DNA of 64,000 nucleotides. It comes from Fen-1258 sp964441505. Its GTDB lineage: Bacteria > Bacteroidota > Ignavibacteria > Ignavibacteriales > Melioribacteraceae. How positions within the stretch are numbered: the stretch's first letter is position 1; every line of letters begins with the position of its first letter. Of the stretch, positions 25,292-33,603 are shown in pieces. The stretch covers positions 1 to 64,000 of the forward strand of contig CAYTUV010000016.1 in the NCBI GenBank assembly GCA_964441505.1, in the 5' to 3' direction. The notes beneath the pieces were generated by a model. That model saw nothing but the letters and a program-made list of their open reading frames with translations. It did not search any database and had not been told where the DNA came from. The translations under genes were made by a program, and so were the position numbers.

Positions 25292-26001
25292 TGGATGTCT
25301 GGACCGGATTTGCAGTCGGTTTGTTAGGTAGCCTACATTGTGTGGGAATGTGCGGACCGATAGCACTTGCGCTTCCGGTTTTTGGTGAGACACAATTCAA
25401 AATTTTGATGGGACGGATACTTTATAATTTAGGCAGAGTTGTTACATACACAGTGATGGGCGCGTTATTCGGACTATTTGGAAGCAGGATGGTCCTGTTC
25501 GGATTACAACAGAATTTATCCATTGTGCTCGGTGCAGGTATTTTGCTCTATGTGTTGATGCCAAGAAAAATAAAAATACGTATCTCGGAATTTGGTTTTT
25601 ACAAAACGATTGTAGCTTTTCTTAAAAAGAATTTCTCCCGACTTATATTGGAACGATCAAACTTTTCATTATTCACAATCGGTTTACTTAATGGTTTGCT
25701 TCCCTGTGGATTAGTTTATGTGGGGATTGCAGGAGCGATATCAACCGGAGAGTGGTTGAATGGAGCGGCTTATATGGCACTGTTTGGACTCGGCACATTT
25801 CCTATCATGTTTGCAACTGCAGTACTCGGTAAAGTGATCAATTTCAATTTGAGGAGACGAATCAACAAATTAATCCCGGTTCTGTCAGTTGTACTTGCAT
25901 TATTATTTATTCTGCGGGGACTAAATCTCGGTATCCCTTATCTCAGCCCAAAGTTTGTTCCTAAGACGGCACAAACTTCAACACCTTCAAATTGCCATTA
26001 A
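25291..26001 (+). CDS. SafE/DsbD-like membrane protein of the cbb3 locus
   Basis: A 236-residue protein with about six membrane segments. It starts GFAVGLLGSLHCVGMCGPIALALP, the Cys-containing signature of the sulfite exporter TauE/SafE-like (CcoA-independent) group usually found at the end of cbb3 loci, and repeats a Pro-Cys-Gly motif in NGLLPCGLVYVG. Such proteins probably help copper delivery or thiol redox balance for the oxidase; this is inference from context. It is the last gene of the oxidase operon; a convergent gene follows after 14 bases. Confidence 0.82.
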   Translation: MDVWTGFAVGLLGSLHCVGMCGPIALALPVFGETQFKILMGRILYNLGRVVTYTVMGALFGLFGSRMVLFGLQQNLSIVLGAGILLYVLMPRKIKIRISEFGFYKTIVAFLKKNFSRLILERSNFSLFTIGLLNGLLPCGLVYVGIAGAISTGEWLNGAAYMALFGLGTFPIMFATAVLGKVINFNLRRRINKLIPVLSVVLALLFILRGLNLGIPYLSPKFVPKTAQTSTPSNCH

Positions 26002-26015
26002 GATTTAGATCAACA

Positions 26016-26675
26016 TTACTTCTTCTTTAGTAAGAAAATATATTGATAGACCGAAAATGGTTTGAACAATCCTAATGTTATAACATTTGCTAATCTGAAT
26101 TTTAGACTAACACTTCTATTGGAACTGATATTTTCTATTCTTAATCCGCAATCGTCAAACATCTTCTTCATTGTGTGAAGCGTAAAAAATCTCAGATGAG
26201 TTCTATCCAATATTTCCGAATCGGTATATTCAAAACGGTTGAAGATTATTTTTAAAATTGGAATTATGTGTCGAAGATTTGGCAGACTGATTATCATGAC
26301 TCCCTTATCATCCAGAATTTCTTTCAATCGTATAAGTTCCTTCCACGGATTCTTAAGATGTTCCAGAATATCAGCGCATATAATACAGTCAAAATAACGT
26401 TCGGAAAAATCAAATTTCATCTGTTCAATATCGCCGGATAATACCCGGTCTAATTTTGTCCCGGCAATTTCGGCTGCTCTTTCAATGAACTCAATCCCAA
26501 CAGCCGCTTCGAGGTTATACTTTTTCTTTGCCTCATAAGCCAGCACACCTTCGGCACATCCAACATCGAGCAGACGCTTGGTGGTTTTAGGGATGAGATT
26601 AAAAATTTCAGGACGGAATAATTCGTAATAGAGTTTTTTCTCGCTTTCCTGTGGACTGGAGTAGGTATCTGCCAT
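26016..26675 (-). CDS. Class I SAM-dependent methyltransferase
   Basis: A 219-residue methyltransferase with the SAM-binding motif LLDVGCAEGVLA (residues 36-47), the acidic residue in GIEF and CADILEHLKNPW, then the post-core MIISLPN. The domain is a Methyltransf_11/23 type used on many small molecules, lipids or sugars. Nothing beside it names a substrate: the oxidase locus is convergent and an HD protein is divergent. Confidence 0.85.
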   Translation of the reverse strand: MADTYSSPQESEKKLYYELFRPEIFNLIPKTTKRLLDVGCAEGVLAYEAKKKYNLEAAVGIEFIERAAEIAGTKLDRVLSGDIEQMKFDFSERYFDCIICADILEHLKNPWKELIRLKEILDDKGVMIISLPNLRHIIPILKIIFNRFEYTDSEILDRTHLRFFTLHTMKKMFDDCGLRIENISSNRSVSLKFRLANVITLGLFKPFSVYQYIFLLKKK

Positions 26676-26862
26676 TATAATAAACCTTCAAAATATTTTT
26701 TGTTCTTATTGTACAAAATACGATTTATAAGTTATAAAGCCATCTTAGGGAGTCAGTCTTCGTTATCATGGATCACACTATTAGACTGCGTAATGATTTT
26801 CATTCGTCTCTTTATTTTATTTTCTTAAATTCCTATTGAAATTTTTCAGAAAGAAAGGTTTA

Positions 26863-27474
26863 ATGAATACTTCATATCTTCAGAAAGTTGAAGAATACGT
26901 TTTTTCTATTCTTACCGAAAGAACCCCTGCTTCAAATGTTTATCATAGCCTTGACCATACCAAAGACGTAGTGGCATCGTGTCTTGAAATAGGTGCGAAG
27001 GAAAATTTAACTCCGGATGAATTAGAGTTGATACAAATTGCCGCCTGGTTTCATGATATTGGATACGTTGAGAAAGCTGAAGGACATGAACAGATCAGTG
27101 CAATGTACGCTAGTAATTTTCTTACTGAGAATAATTATCCGTCCGAAAATATTGACCTCGTTATAGGCTGCATTCTCGCCACAAAGGTACCTCAAAAACC
27201 AAAAAATAAATTAGAGAAAATTCTTTGCGATTCCGATCTGAATCATCTTGGCAGGAAATTATTTTTTGAGCGGAATGATAAGTACAAAATTGAGATTCAA
27301 AATAATCAGCATCGAATACTATCGGAATATGAATGGATAACTAAAACAATTGATTTTGTAACACGCCACCGCTTTGTAACAGATTATGCAATTAATAATT
27401 TTTCTGAACAGAAGAAAGAAAATCTTCGGCTACTCCAGGTTCGGCTGGAACAGATATTAAATCAGTCCAAGTAA
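26863..27474 (+). CDS. HD domain phosphohydrolase
   Basis: A 203-residue protein with the HD signature: His in VYHSLDHTKDVV, HD in WFHDIGY and a following GHEQISA, then the closing CDSDLNHLG. This set of metal ligands suggests hydrolysis of a nucleotide phosphate. I chose the ATG at 26863, which follows GAAAGG, over a TTG nine codons upstream. The gene precedes a SixA-type phosphatase by 40 bases. Substrate unknown. Confidence 0.85.
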   Translation: MNTSYLQKVEEYVFSILTERTPASNVYHSLDHTKDVVASCLEIGAKENLTPDELELIQIAAWFHDIGYVEKAEGHEQISAMYASNFLTENNYPSENIDLVIGCILATKVPQKPKNKLEKILCDSDLNHLGRKLFFERNDKYKIEIQNNQHRILSEYEWITKTIDFVTRHRFVTDYAINNFSEQKKENLRLLQVRLEQILNQSK

Positions 27475-27514
27475 ATTTGTTTACTCCAAACTTTCCCCAA
27501 AAACAGTGACATAG

Positions 27515-28012
27515 ATGAAAACGCTTTATCTTATCCGGCATGCAAAGTCAAGCTGGGACGACACAAATCAAACAGATTTTGAACGCCCGCTCAATAAGCG
27601 CGGTGAACACGATACCCCTATCATGGCCAAGGTACTAAGTAATGTTAATTTATCCTCCGGACTTGTGATAAGCAGTCCTGCAAACCGTGCGTATACAACC
27701 GCTCAGATATTCATGGAAAAACTTCTCTTTCCTTCTGAAAAAATCATTACTGATAATAGAATTTATGAAGCAGGCATTCGTGAGCTGATGACATTAGTGC
27801 GTGAAATTGATAATAGAATTGAGACAGTACTTCTTTTCGGACACAATCCGGGGCTTATTTCACTCACAAATTTACTAGGCGATAAATTTATTCCTGAAAT
27901 GCCAACGTGTTCGATTGTTGGTCTAAAATTTGAACTTAATACATGGGCAGAAGTGGAAAGGCAAAGCGGAAAGATTTTTCTATTTGACTATCCTAAGAAA
28001 CATTCTAAATAA
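27515..28012 (+). CDS. SixA-type histidine phosphatase
   Basis: A 165-residue member of the histidine phosphatase superfamily with the RHG-like motif LIRHAKSSWDD (catalytic His8), Arg in SSPANRAYTTA, and the second catalytic His in LLFGHNPGL. SixA proteins remove phosphate from phosphohistidine in phosphorelay or PTS proteins. Length is typical. The two-component cluster at 40-47 kb could supply substrates, but no link is shown by position. Confidence 0.88.
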   Translation: MKTLYLIRHAKSSWDDTNQTDFERPLNKRGEHDTPIMAKVLSNVNLSSGLVISSPANRAYTTAQIFMEKLLFPSEKIITDNRIYEAGIRELMTLVREIDNRIETVLLFGHNPGLISLTNLLGDKFIPEMPTCSIVGLKFELNTWAEVERQSGKIFLFDYPKKHSK

Positions 28013-28570
28013 TCATTTCACAAGTTTCGAAATAGCTTTGAACTCATCTGTTCCGCATACATTGAGAAGTTCGAACAAGGCAGATTCCGTTAAGGTTAGT
28101 TCAGCACCATTATTTTCCATCCGCCGTAATGCCATCTCATAATCAAATTTTCTGCGGGATGAGACCGCATCTGAAACAACATGCACCTGAAAATCATTCG
28201 CAAGCAGATCCAGAACGGTTTGTAATACACAAACATGGGATTCAATTCCGCATATAACTACCTGTCCAATTCCTCTGCTTTTGAGATTATCAAACATGTT
28301 CTCAGCACCAATACAGCTGAAGGTCATCTTTTGAATTGTATTTATCTCTCCTAGAGCTAACTTAATTTTTGTTTCTGTAGGTCCAAGACCTTTAGGATAT
28401 TGCTCGGTAAAGTAGATGGGCACCTTCAAAATCTTAAAACCATTTATGAGCTTCAATGCATTTTCAACAACACGTTCGTACTCAAAGATCACCGGCAAAA
28501 TTCTTTCTTGAATATCTATTATAAACAGTGCCGCTCTTTCTCTTTGCAGAATTTTTGGATGACGGTTCAT
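28013..28570 (-). CDS. Isochorismatase family hydrolase
   Basis: A 185-residue cysteine hydrolase with the family's catalytic Asp in FIIDIQERI, Lys in IQKMTFSC and Cys in CGIESHVCVLQT. The ESHVCV motif resembles the YcaC subgroup, whose natural substrate is uncertain; nicotinamidase is another relative. It is convergent with the SixA gene with no gap between stops. Confidence 0.88.
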   Translation of the reverse strand: MNRHPKILQRERAALFIIDIQERILPVIFEYERVVENALKLINGFKILKVPIYFTEQYPKGLGPTETKIKLALGEINTIQKMTFSCIGAENMFDNLKSRGIGQVVICGIESHVCVLQTVLDLLANDFQVHVVSDAVSSRRKFDYEMALRRMENNGAELTLTESALFELLNVCGTDEFKAISKLVK

Positions 28571-28589
28571 AATTGTTAGTTGATAGTTG

Positions 28590-28680
28590 TATTGTGAATT
28601 AAAAATTGCAATTCGAAATTATCTTTCGTAAATCAAAAATCATACTTCGAAATTCTAAAGTCTTCATTCTCAATTCTCAA
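28590..28680. repeat. AT-rich short-word repeat (AATTCTCAATTCTCAATT type)
   Basis: The gap upstream of the isochorismatase gene holds degenerate repeats of AATTC words: GCAATTCGAAATT, ACTTCGAAATTCTAAAG and TTCTCAATTCTCAATTA. It also forms local palindromes such as AATTCGAAATT. It is a different word from the other intergenic repeats but of the same style. Confidence 0.5.
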
Positions 28681-29517
28681 TTAATAGATCGGGTTCATTC
28701 CATATTTTCCGCATGAGTACATCATCAGAATTGAAGCAAGATCAATGGCAGCACGTTTTTCATCATCTTCCGGAACCACAAGATCATAAACCTCTGCGAT
28801 GAATTTCATATTAGCCAATATCTTTTTCAATTCAGAATAGGTTGGTTCGCCATGCCAATTAGCAACACGCTTTACCAGATTTTCTTCATTGCGGCGGAGA
28901 AACTCTGAGAAGGTGATAATATTGTAACTCAGTTTTGTACGCGGCTTGCAGATCGTAATTAAATCGTTTGTGTATTGATCCCACTTTTTAGCTATGTCTT
29001 CGTTTTTATCATACATTACTTCTTTAGCGTTATCCAGCGTAAACTTTGCACGGGTCTGAACTTTAAATTGCGGTAGAAGAGCATAACCGTCAAAACTTCT
29101 TATGCCGGTTCCTTTTTCAATATATTTCCATCTGCGTGCAAGTTGTGTGGAAGTTTGGATAGAAACAACTTTATCAAGCTCGCTGTCTATCACAACAAAT
29201 TTTCCCTGCTGATAATTAACAACAGTATACCAGTGTTCCCAATTCTTAACACTGAGTATGCAAGGATGACCTTTCTTAAGTTCACTTATTAACATTCGGC
29301 GGGCATCATCGGGATTACTTGATTGAAAATGTTTCAGCTTACAACCAAATCTGTGTGCAGCTCTTGAAAGACCTATCTCATCTGTACCTGCCCACCATGT
29401 ACTGCCTGCAATAATTCCTATCTGATCTTCATCTTTAAAAATACCAAGCATAACTAATGCGTACTTTAAGGCAAAAGGTCCGCACTGGTACTTGTTTGGT
29501 TGTGGGTAAAAGCTCAT
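28681..29517 (-). CDS. C39-like (papain-like) cysteine peptidase with helical C-terminal domain
   Basis: A 278-residue protein whose first 130 residues look like a C39/papain-like peptidase: NKYQCGPFALKYAL with Gln11-Cys12, His95 in EHWYTVVNY and Asp111 in VVIDS, the full Gln-Cys-His-Asp set. Residues 150-278 are helical and match no family I recognise. There is no signal peptide, membrane segment or ABC transporter domain, so it differs from bacteriocin exporters and probably acts in the cytoplasm. It is divergent from an ATP-grasp ligase gene with a 99-base shared promoter region. Confidence 0.75.
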   Translation of the reverse strand: MSFYPQPNKYQCGPFALKYALVMLGIFKDEDQIGIIAGSTWWAGTDEIGLSRAAHRFGCKLKHFQSSNPDDARRMLISELKKGHPCILSVKNWEHWYTVVNYQQGKFVVIDSELDKVVSIQTSTQLARRWKYIEKGTGIRSFDGYALLPQFKVQTRAKFTLDNAKEVMYDKNEDIAKKWDQYTNDLITICKPRTKLSYNIITFSEFLRRNEENLVKRVANWHGEPTYSELKKILANMKFIAEVYDLVVPEDDEKRAAIDLASILMMYSCGKYGMNPIY

Positions 29518-29616
29518 CTTAATGGTTACTCGCTATTCATGTGTGGGGACAAAAATAACAAAACTTTTGATATGCTAAACAAATTTGTCTAATTTTCTAA
29601 AAAAAATAGGCTAGCA

Positions 29617-30669
29617 ATGAAAGTAGCTATCGTATATAACGAGGTGAATCCTGAAATCTACCAGAAGACTAAAAGAAAGGCTAAGGATTTGGATTTCAAG
29701 CCCATTTTTGACCTCCAAAATCTGGATCCCATCTCAGAGTTTGAGGACATGGCAAAATCCCTGCAAAAAGTCGGTTACGAGGCTTATACCCTTAATATTA
29801 TGGATAGCCTTCAGATTTTCATTAAGGACTATGAAAAGAATAAGCCAGATGTAGTTTTCAACCTGGTTGAGTTATACAAAGATCAGCCCCGTCTGGAGAT
29901 GAGTTTCACCGGCATGCTCGAATTGCTCAATGTTTTCTACACCGGCGCACCTCCGATGGCGCTCGGAACCTGTCAGAATAAAACTCTTACAAAAAGAATA
30001 TTAGGTTCTCTCGGAATACGCACACCCCGCTATAAAATAATCAAAAATATGGAACGTTCATTCCGTCTTGGTCTCCGTTATCCTCTGATTGTAAAACCTG
30101 CCTGGGAAGATGCGAGTGTTGGAATTGAAAATGAATCGATTGTAGATAATGTAGATACTCTAAAGAAAAGAATTGAATATGTGTTCAATTCATTTAAACA
30201 GCCGGCTCTTGTTGAAGAGTTCATTCTTGGAAGAGAATTAAATGTAGCTGTATTTGGAGATAAAGATCCTGTCGTATTGCCGATCAGTGAAATAGATTTT
30301 TCACGTATGCCGGATAATTTACATCCGATTGTAAGTTATCAGGCAAAGTGGGATCCCATGCACGAGGCATATCATAAAACAGTTCCAATATGTCCCTCAA
30401 TATTACCCGATGAAACACGAGCTGAAGCCGAGAGAATGGCACTCGAGTGTGTTCATGCGGTTGGTACACGGGATTACAGCCGTGTTGATATGCGCCTATC
30501 TAAAGACGACAACAAACTTTATGTTTTGGAAGTTAATCCTAATCCGGATCTGACACCCGGCGCAGGATTTTTACGCTCGGCAAAACAGGCAGGATATTCT
30601 CACAAGAAAACTTTAAAGATGATTGTCGATTTTGCTTATCAGCGGAAACAATTGGCGCTGAAACATTAA
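29617..30669 (+). CDS. ATP-grasp ligase of the D-Ala-D-Ala ligase family
   Basis: A 350-residue ATP-grasp enzyme. Visible features are YTGAPPMALGTCQNKTLTKR, the ATP-binding LIVKPAWEDASVGI, VEEFILGRELNVAVFG and the metal-binding LEVNPNPDLTPGAGF. The family joins an amino group to a carboxylate using ATP; true Ddl makes D-Ala-D-Ala for peptidoglycan. This form has a long atypical N terminus and may act on another substrate. The pairing with a divergent cysteine peptidase gene suggests peptide chemistry, which is inference. Its stop lies 9 bases before the cobO remnant, marking the left edge of the inserted island. Confidence 0.83.
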   Translation: MKVAIVYNEVNPEIYQKTKRKAKDLDFKPIFDLQNLDPISEFEDMAKSLQKVGYEAYTLNIMDSLQIFIKDYEKNKPDVVFNLVELYKDQPRLEMSFTGMLELLNVFYTGAPPMALGTCQNKTLTKRILGSLGIRTPRYKIIKNMERSFRLGLRYPLIVKPAWEDASVGIENESIVDNVDTLKKRIEYVFNSFKQPALVEEFILGRELNVAVFGDKDPVVLPISEIDFSRMPDNLHPIVSYQAKWDPMHEAYHKTVPICPSILPDETRAEAERMALECVHAVGTRDYSRVDMRLSKDDNKLYVLEVNPNPDLTPGAGFLRSAKQAGYSHKKTLKMIVDFAYQRKQLALKH

Positions 30670-30677
30670 CTGTGTTA

Positions 30678-30809
30678 TTATGAATCTATGCCGGCTCTGG
30701 AGAGAATACCCTTATTATAATAGTGCTTCACTTCTTTCATTTCGGTTACTAAGTCGGCTCGATCGATAAAACTCTGGGGGCAATATCTTCCGGTGAGTAT
30801 CCGTTCTAC
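30678..30809 (-). pseudogene. Remnant of the 3' end of cobO
   Basis: Reading the minus strand gives an in-frame peptide that ends HYYNKGILSRAGIDS and a TAA, closely matching the C terminus of the intact CobO at 33604 (HYYQKGILSRNGIDS). The match covers about 44 codons, back to VERILTGRYCP versus VELILTGRYCP. Bases 30717-30761 are identical to 33643-33687 over 45 positions, while the flanks differ at many sites. No start or upstream part of cobO remains here. The copy lies in direct orientation 2.9 kb from the complete gene and bounds the island between them. Confidence 0.9.
30717..30761. repeat. Direct repeat, left copy (45 bp, inside cobO 3' end)
   Basis: Identical to 33643-33687. The two copies flank a 2.9-kb segment of accessory genes, so this may be an attachment-site-like duplication or the product of recombination between two cobO alleles. 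No integrase gene lies between the copies. Confidence 0.85.
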
Positions 30810-30869
30810 TTTATAACACTAAGTTCAATTAATTTCATTATTTTACATTTACTAAAATACGAGGAGTAA

Positions 30870-31166
30870 ATGCGTACTTTTCAAAATCTTCAACAATCGG
30901 GTGTGAATTTTTGGTCAAGAGAATTGATTGAACTCGAGAAAGATTCTAGCATCATACCCATACTAATAAATTCACAAGATAAATTTATCAGTCTACTCAA
31001 TATTTCCGATGCAAATCCCGCTGCTTGGAAAGAGACACTAAATAACACACAAAATTTACCGGCAAATTTATTTCTAAAACATTTGATGGTTCTTTCTGAC
31101 ATCGGTGGTGAAAAACTTGTGCGATTCAAAAAGGAACTACCGAAACTTTTCGAGATTAATTTATAA
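30870..31166 (+). CDS. Hypothetical protein of the cobO island (possible restriction enzyme part)
   Basis: A 98-residue protein that I do not recognise with certainty. It follows a good ribosome-binding site (GAGGAG, with the ATG four bases on). The C-terminal stretch LKHLMVLSDIGGEKLVRFKKELPKLF has the look of an N-terminal module of a type II restriction enzyme, but I cannot confirm that. The next gene starts at its stop (TAATG). The pair could be two coupled genes or one endonuclease gene split by a mutation. Confidence 0.6.
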   Translation: MRTFQNLQQSGVNFWSRELIELEKDSSIIPILINSQDKFISLLNISDANPAAWKETLNNTQNLPANLFLKHLMVLSDIGGEKLVRFKKELPKLFEINL

Positions 31167-31729
31167 TGGAAAAACAACACGGCGCATCAGTAGAAAAAAT
31201 TGGTATGGGTTTAATCTGTTCAGTTGAAACTTTCAAAAAGGGAAACATCTGTTTAGTAAAAAGAACTTTTGGATTCAATGGCTTATCGACTTATAATAGT
31301 GGCGAGGTTAGAAAGATTGAGTGCAAGTCAATGGAAAAATCTGATTACTGGATTGCAATAAATGGATTTATGGCTATTGATAAACTTTTTTTTGAGAGGG
31401 ATTACTGGATTTACTTTGTAATTCTGCCTGAAAATATTGTTGTTATGACAAAAGCTTTGCCTTTTATAAAAGTACAATTAAAACTGGCTAAAGAAATGGA
31501 TTTCTTAGAAGAGTTAGAGAATTGGGTAAAATCAACTAAACAACTTTCAAAGAAATCAGGCTTAAAATTTTTTCCAAGAATAAATATCAAATTCAAGATG
31601 CCTTTGAGAAAACTTGTTGAATATATGACTTCTGAAAATTACAAAGGTGAATGGGATAAATCCGTTTCTGAAATTTGGCAAAATAAAAGTCAGTGGGAGT
31701 GCATATTCTCTGTTAAGGATGAAGATTAA
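31166..31729 (+). CDS. Hypothetical protein of the cobO island
   Basis: A 187-residue protein, unrecognised. It is basic, with several aromatic residues (DYWIYFVILPE) and no signal peptide or membrane segment. It starts on the stop codon of the upstream 98-residue gene and its 3' end overlaps the convergent nucleotidyltransferase gene by four bases. Position beside a decayed DNA methyltransferase suggests it could be the nuclease part of a lost restriction-modification system; nothing in the sequence proves this. Confidence 0.6.
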   Translation: MEKQHGASVEKIGMGLICSVETFKKGNICLVKRTFGFNGLSTYNSGEVRKIECKSMEKSDYWIAINGFMAIDKLFFERDYWIYFVILPENIVVMTKALPFIKVQLKLAKEMDFLEELENWVKSTKQLSKKSGLKFFPRINIKFKMPLRKLVEYMTSENYKGEWDKSVSEIWQNKSQWECIFSVKDED

Positions 31730-32046
31730 TAAATTTCAAAATTAGGAATTACTTCCAACTCAAAATCATCTTCAAAAAAGAATTGAAAATCTATGATACG
31801 ATTATTCCATTTAGGTTTCTGCTTTTCAGAAGTAAAATGAGAATGAAAACTCTCTGTAAATTGAATTGATGTTTTGCCTTTTATTTTAGGAATAATCAAA
31901 GCAATATCCAAATCGCTTTTAGAATTTGCATTTCCTTTTGCTTCACTTCCAATTACAAATGCTTTAAGAATTTTCGGGCGAATAGATTTTGTTAAATTAT
32001 GACGAAGTTCCTTTTTTAAAAATGTTACTGAAGGATATTTTTCCAT
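31726..32046 (-). CDS. Minimal nucleotidyltransferase (MNT-like) domain protein
   Basis: A 106-residue protein with the polymerase-beta-like nucleotidyltransferase motif GSEAKGNANSKSDLDIAL: Gly33-Ser34 and the metal-binding Asp45 and Asp47. MNT proteins usually pair with a HEPN toxin and neutralise it by AMPylation. I see no HEPN gene beside it, so here it is an orphan. Its start region overlaps, on the other strand, the degraded 5' end of the methyltransferase gene. Confidence 0.8.
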   Translation of the reverse strand: MEKYPSVTFLKKELRHNLTKSIRPKILKAFVIGSEAKGNANSKSDLDIALIIPKIKGKTSIQFTESFHSHFTSEKQKPKWNNRIIDFQFFFEDDFELEVIPNFEIY

Positions 32047-33559
32047 TTCACAAAATATTCATTTAAAGCTTTGGAATGCAGTAAAAATAGGAAAGCAAAT
32101 TTTAAATAAAGAATATTTAGCTGAAGAATACTGTGCTTTATTAGTTCTCGCCAAATAAAAAGAGAGTTTAAATCACACCAAGACACGAATTGGTTATACC
32201 TATTGTCCTATCTGTGAAAAGTCTACAAAAGATTATGGAGGCAAAAAGCATTTATATCACGAATATGGTACACTAATTTCAGATGTCTGGAGAGACATTA
32301 CATATAGCCAAAATGAAATTCCGACTTCCATCATTGAAAGACTATGTGATTTATTTGGTATAAATACTCATCCCGGATTAAATGTTTATGATCTTCGCAA
32401 GACAAAGATAGCCAATACCACCATAAGTGAACCTCACATTTCATTTTTCCCTAAATACAATGAAAGTGATATTTCAATAAAAATTAATTCCAAGCTGATT
32501 AACGAAGATTGTATAAATTCACTACAAAAGATACCCGATTCATCGGTTGATTTTTGTTTTGCGGATCCTCCTTATAATCTTTCAAAAAAATATGACTCTT
32601 GGGATGATAACTTAGAACTCAGTGAATATTTTAATTGGTGTTCTAAGTGGATTAATGAACTAATGAGAGTTTTGAAACCTGGTAGATTTTTAGCTTTGTT
32701 AAATATTCCCTTATGGACAATGCGTTACTACTCTATTTTGAAAGAACAATATCATTTTGTTGATTGGATTGTATGGGAAAGTCTTAGTATGCCCGTAAGA
32801 ATGATAATGCCTTCTCATTATTCTATCTTAGTATTTTCAAAAGGTTCTCCAATCATTTATCCTGCATTTAACCGCGATGCCTATTCTGATTTAGAAGCAG
32901 ATTCTCTAAAATCACTGCGTGAAGATTATTGTTTGCGTTCAAATTGTATTAATTATCGAAATAAAAATAATATTCTTGATAAAACACCTATTACAAATTT
33001 ATGGTGGGATATTCATAGACTTAAGCACAACACTAGAAGAGTTGATCACCCTACTCAATTACCACCCAAATTAATGTTTCGTTTAATTTCATTATTTACA
33101 AATGAGAAAGAAATTGTTCTTGATCCATTCAATGGGTCTGGCACATCTACACTATCTGCGGAAATTTTAAACAGAAAATTTATTGGAATCGAGAAATCAC
33201 TAAATTATTATTCTCTTTCATTAAAAAGACACGAAGAATTAAGAAGTGGGATTGATCCATTTGGCAAACAGAATGGCACTCCTCTATCAAAAAACACTTA
33301 TGTCCCTCGTCTTAAAAAACAAAAATATATTGTTAGCAAGAAAATTTTACAACTCGACGTGAAAGAAATTGCCAAAGTTCTTGGTCATATTCCAACTAAA
33401 GAGGAAGTAGAAAAATATAGCAAATATCCAATTGGATATTTTGATAACTATTTTATTAATTGGGCTGAAGTTTGTGCTGCTGCTCGAACCACCGGGATGG
33501 TCGAGGATAAGATAGTTAAGTCTATAAAACATAAAAAAGATCAATTAAGTATTTTTTAA
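32045..33559 (+). pseudogene. DNA methyltransferase gene, start lost and in-frame stop
   Basis: One frame can be read from about 32045 to 33559 with a single TAA at 32156-32158. It encodes a zinc-ribbon-like YCPICEKSTKDYGG, catalytic motif IV DPPYNL at 32564-32581, WINELMRVLKPGR, and the SAM motif DPFNGSGTSTLSAE. DPPY favours N6-adenine. After the TAA, no ATG, GTG or TTG occurs in frame until 32663, beyond motif IV, so the longest normal product (298 residues) lacks the catalytic motif. A GAAGGA ribosome-binding-like site stands nine bases before an ATT at 32045, which may be the mutated original start. The C-terminal 90 residues after SAM motif I are an extra, unrecognised domain. Confidence 0.82.
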
Positions 33560-33603
33560 TTCGGATCTACTAAAAGCCAAGCAAATGGACGCCGTTAATA
33601 GAT

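Noticed and set aside
32663..33559. 298-residue methyltransferase frame taken as a complete gene
   Set aside because: The frame is open and homologous upstream of this ATG, including the catalytic motif, so a start here would omit it. I treat the whole as a pseudogene.
30870..33559. Complete type II restriction-modification system
   Set aside because: The methyltransferase cannot be made in full from the sequence as given and the nuclease is not recognised, so a working system is not supported.
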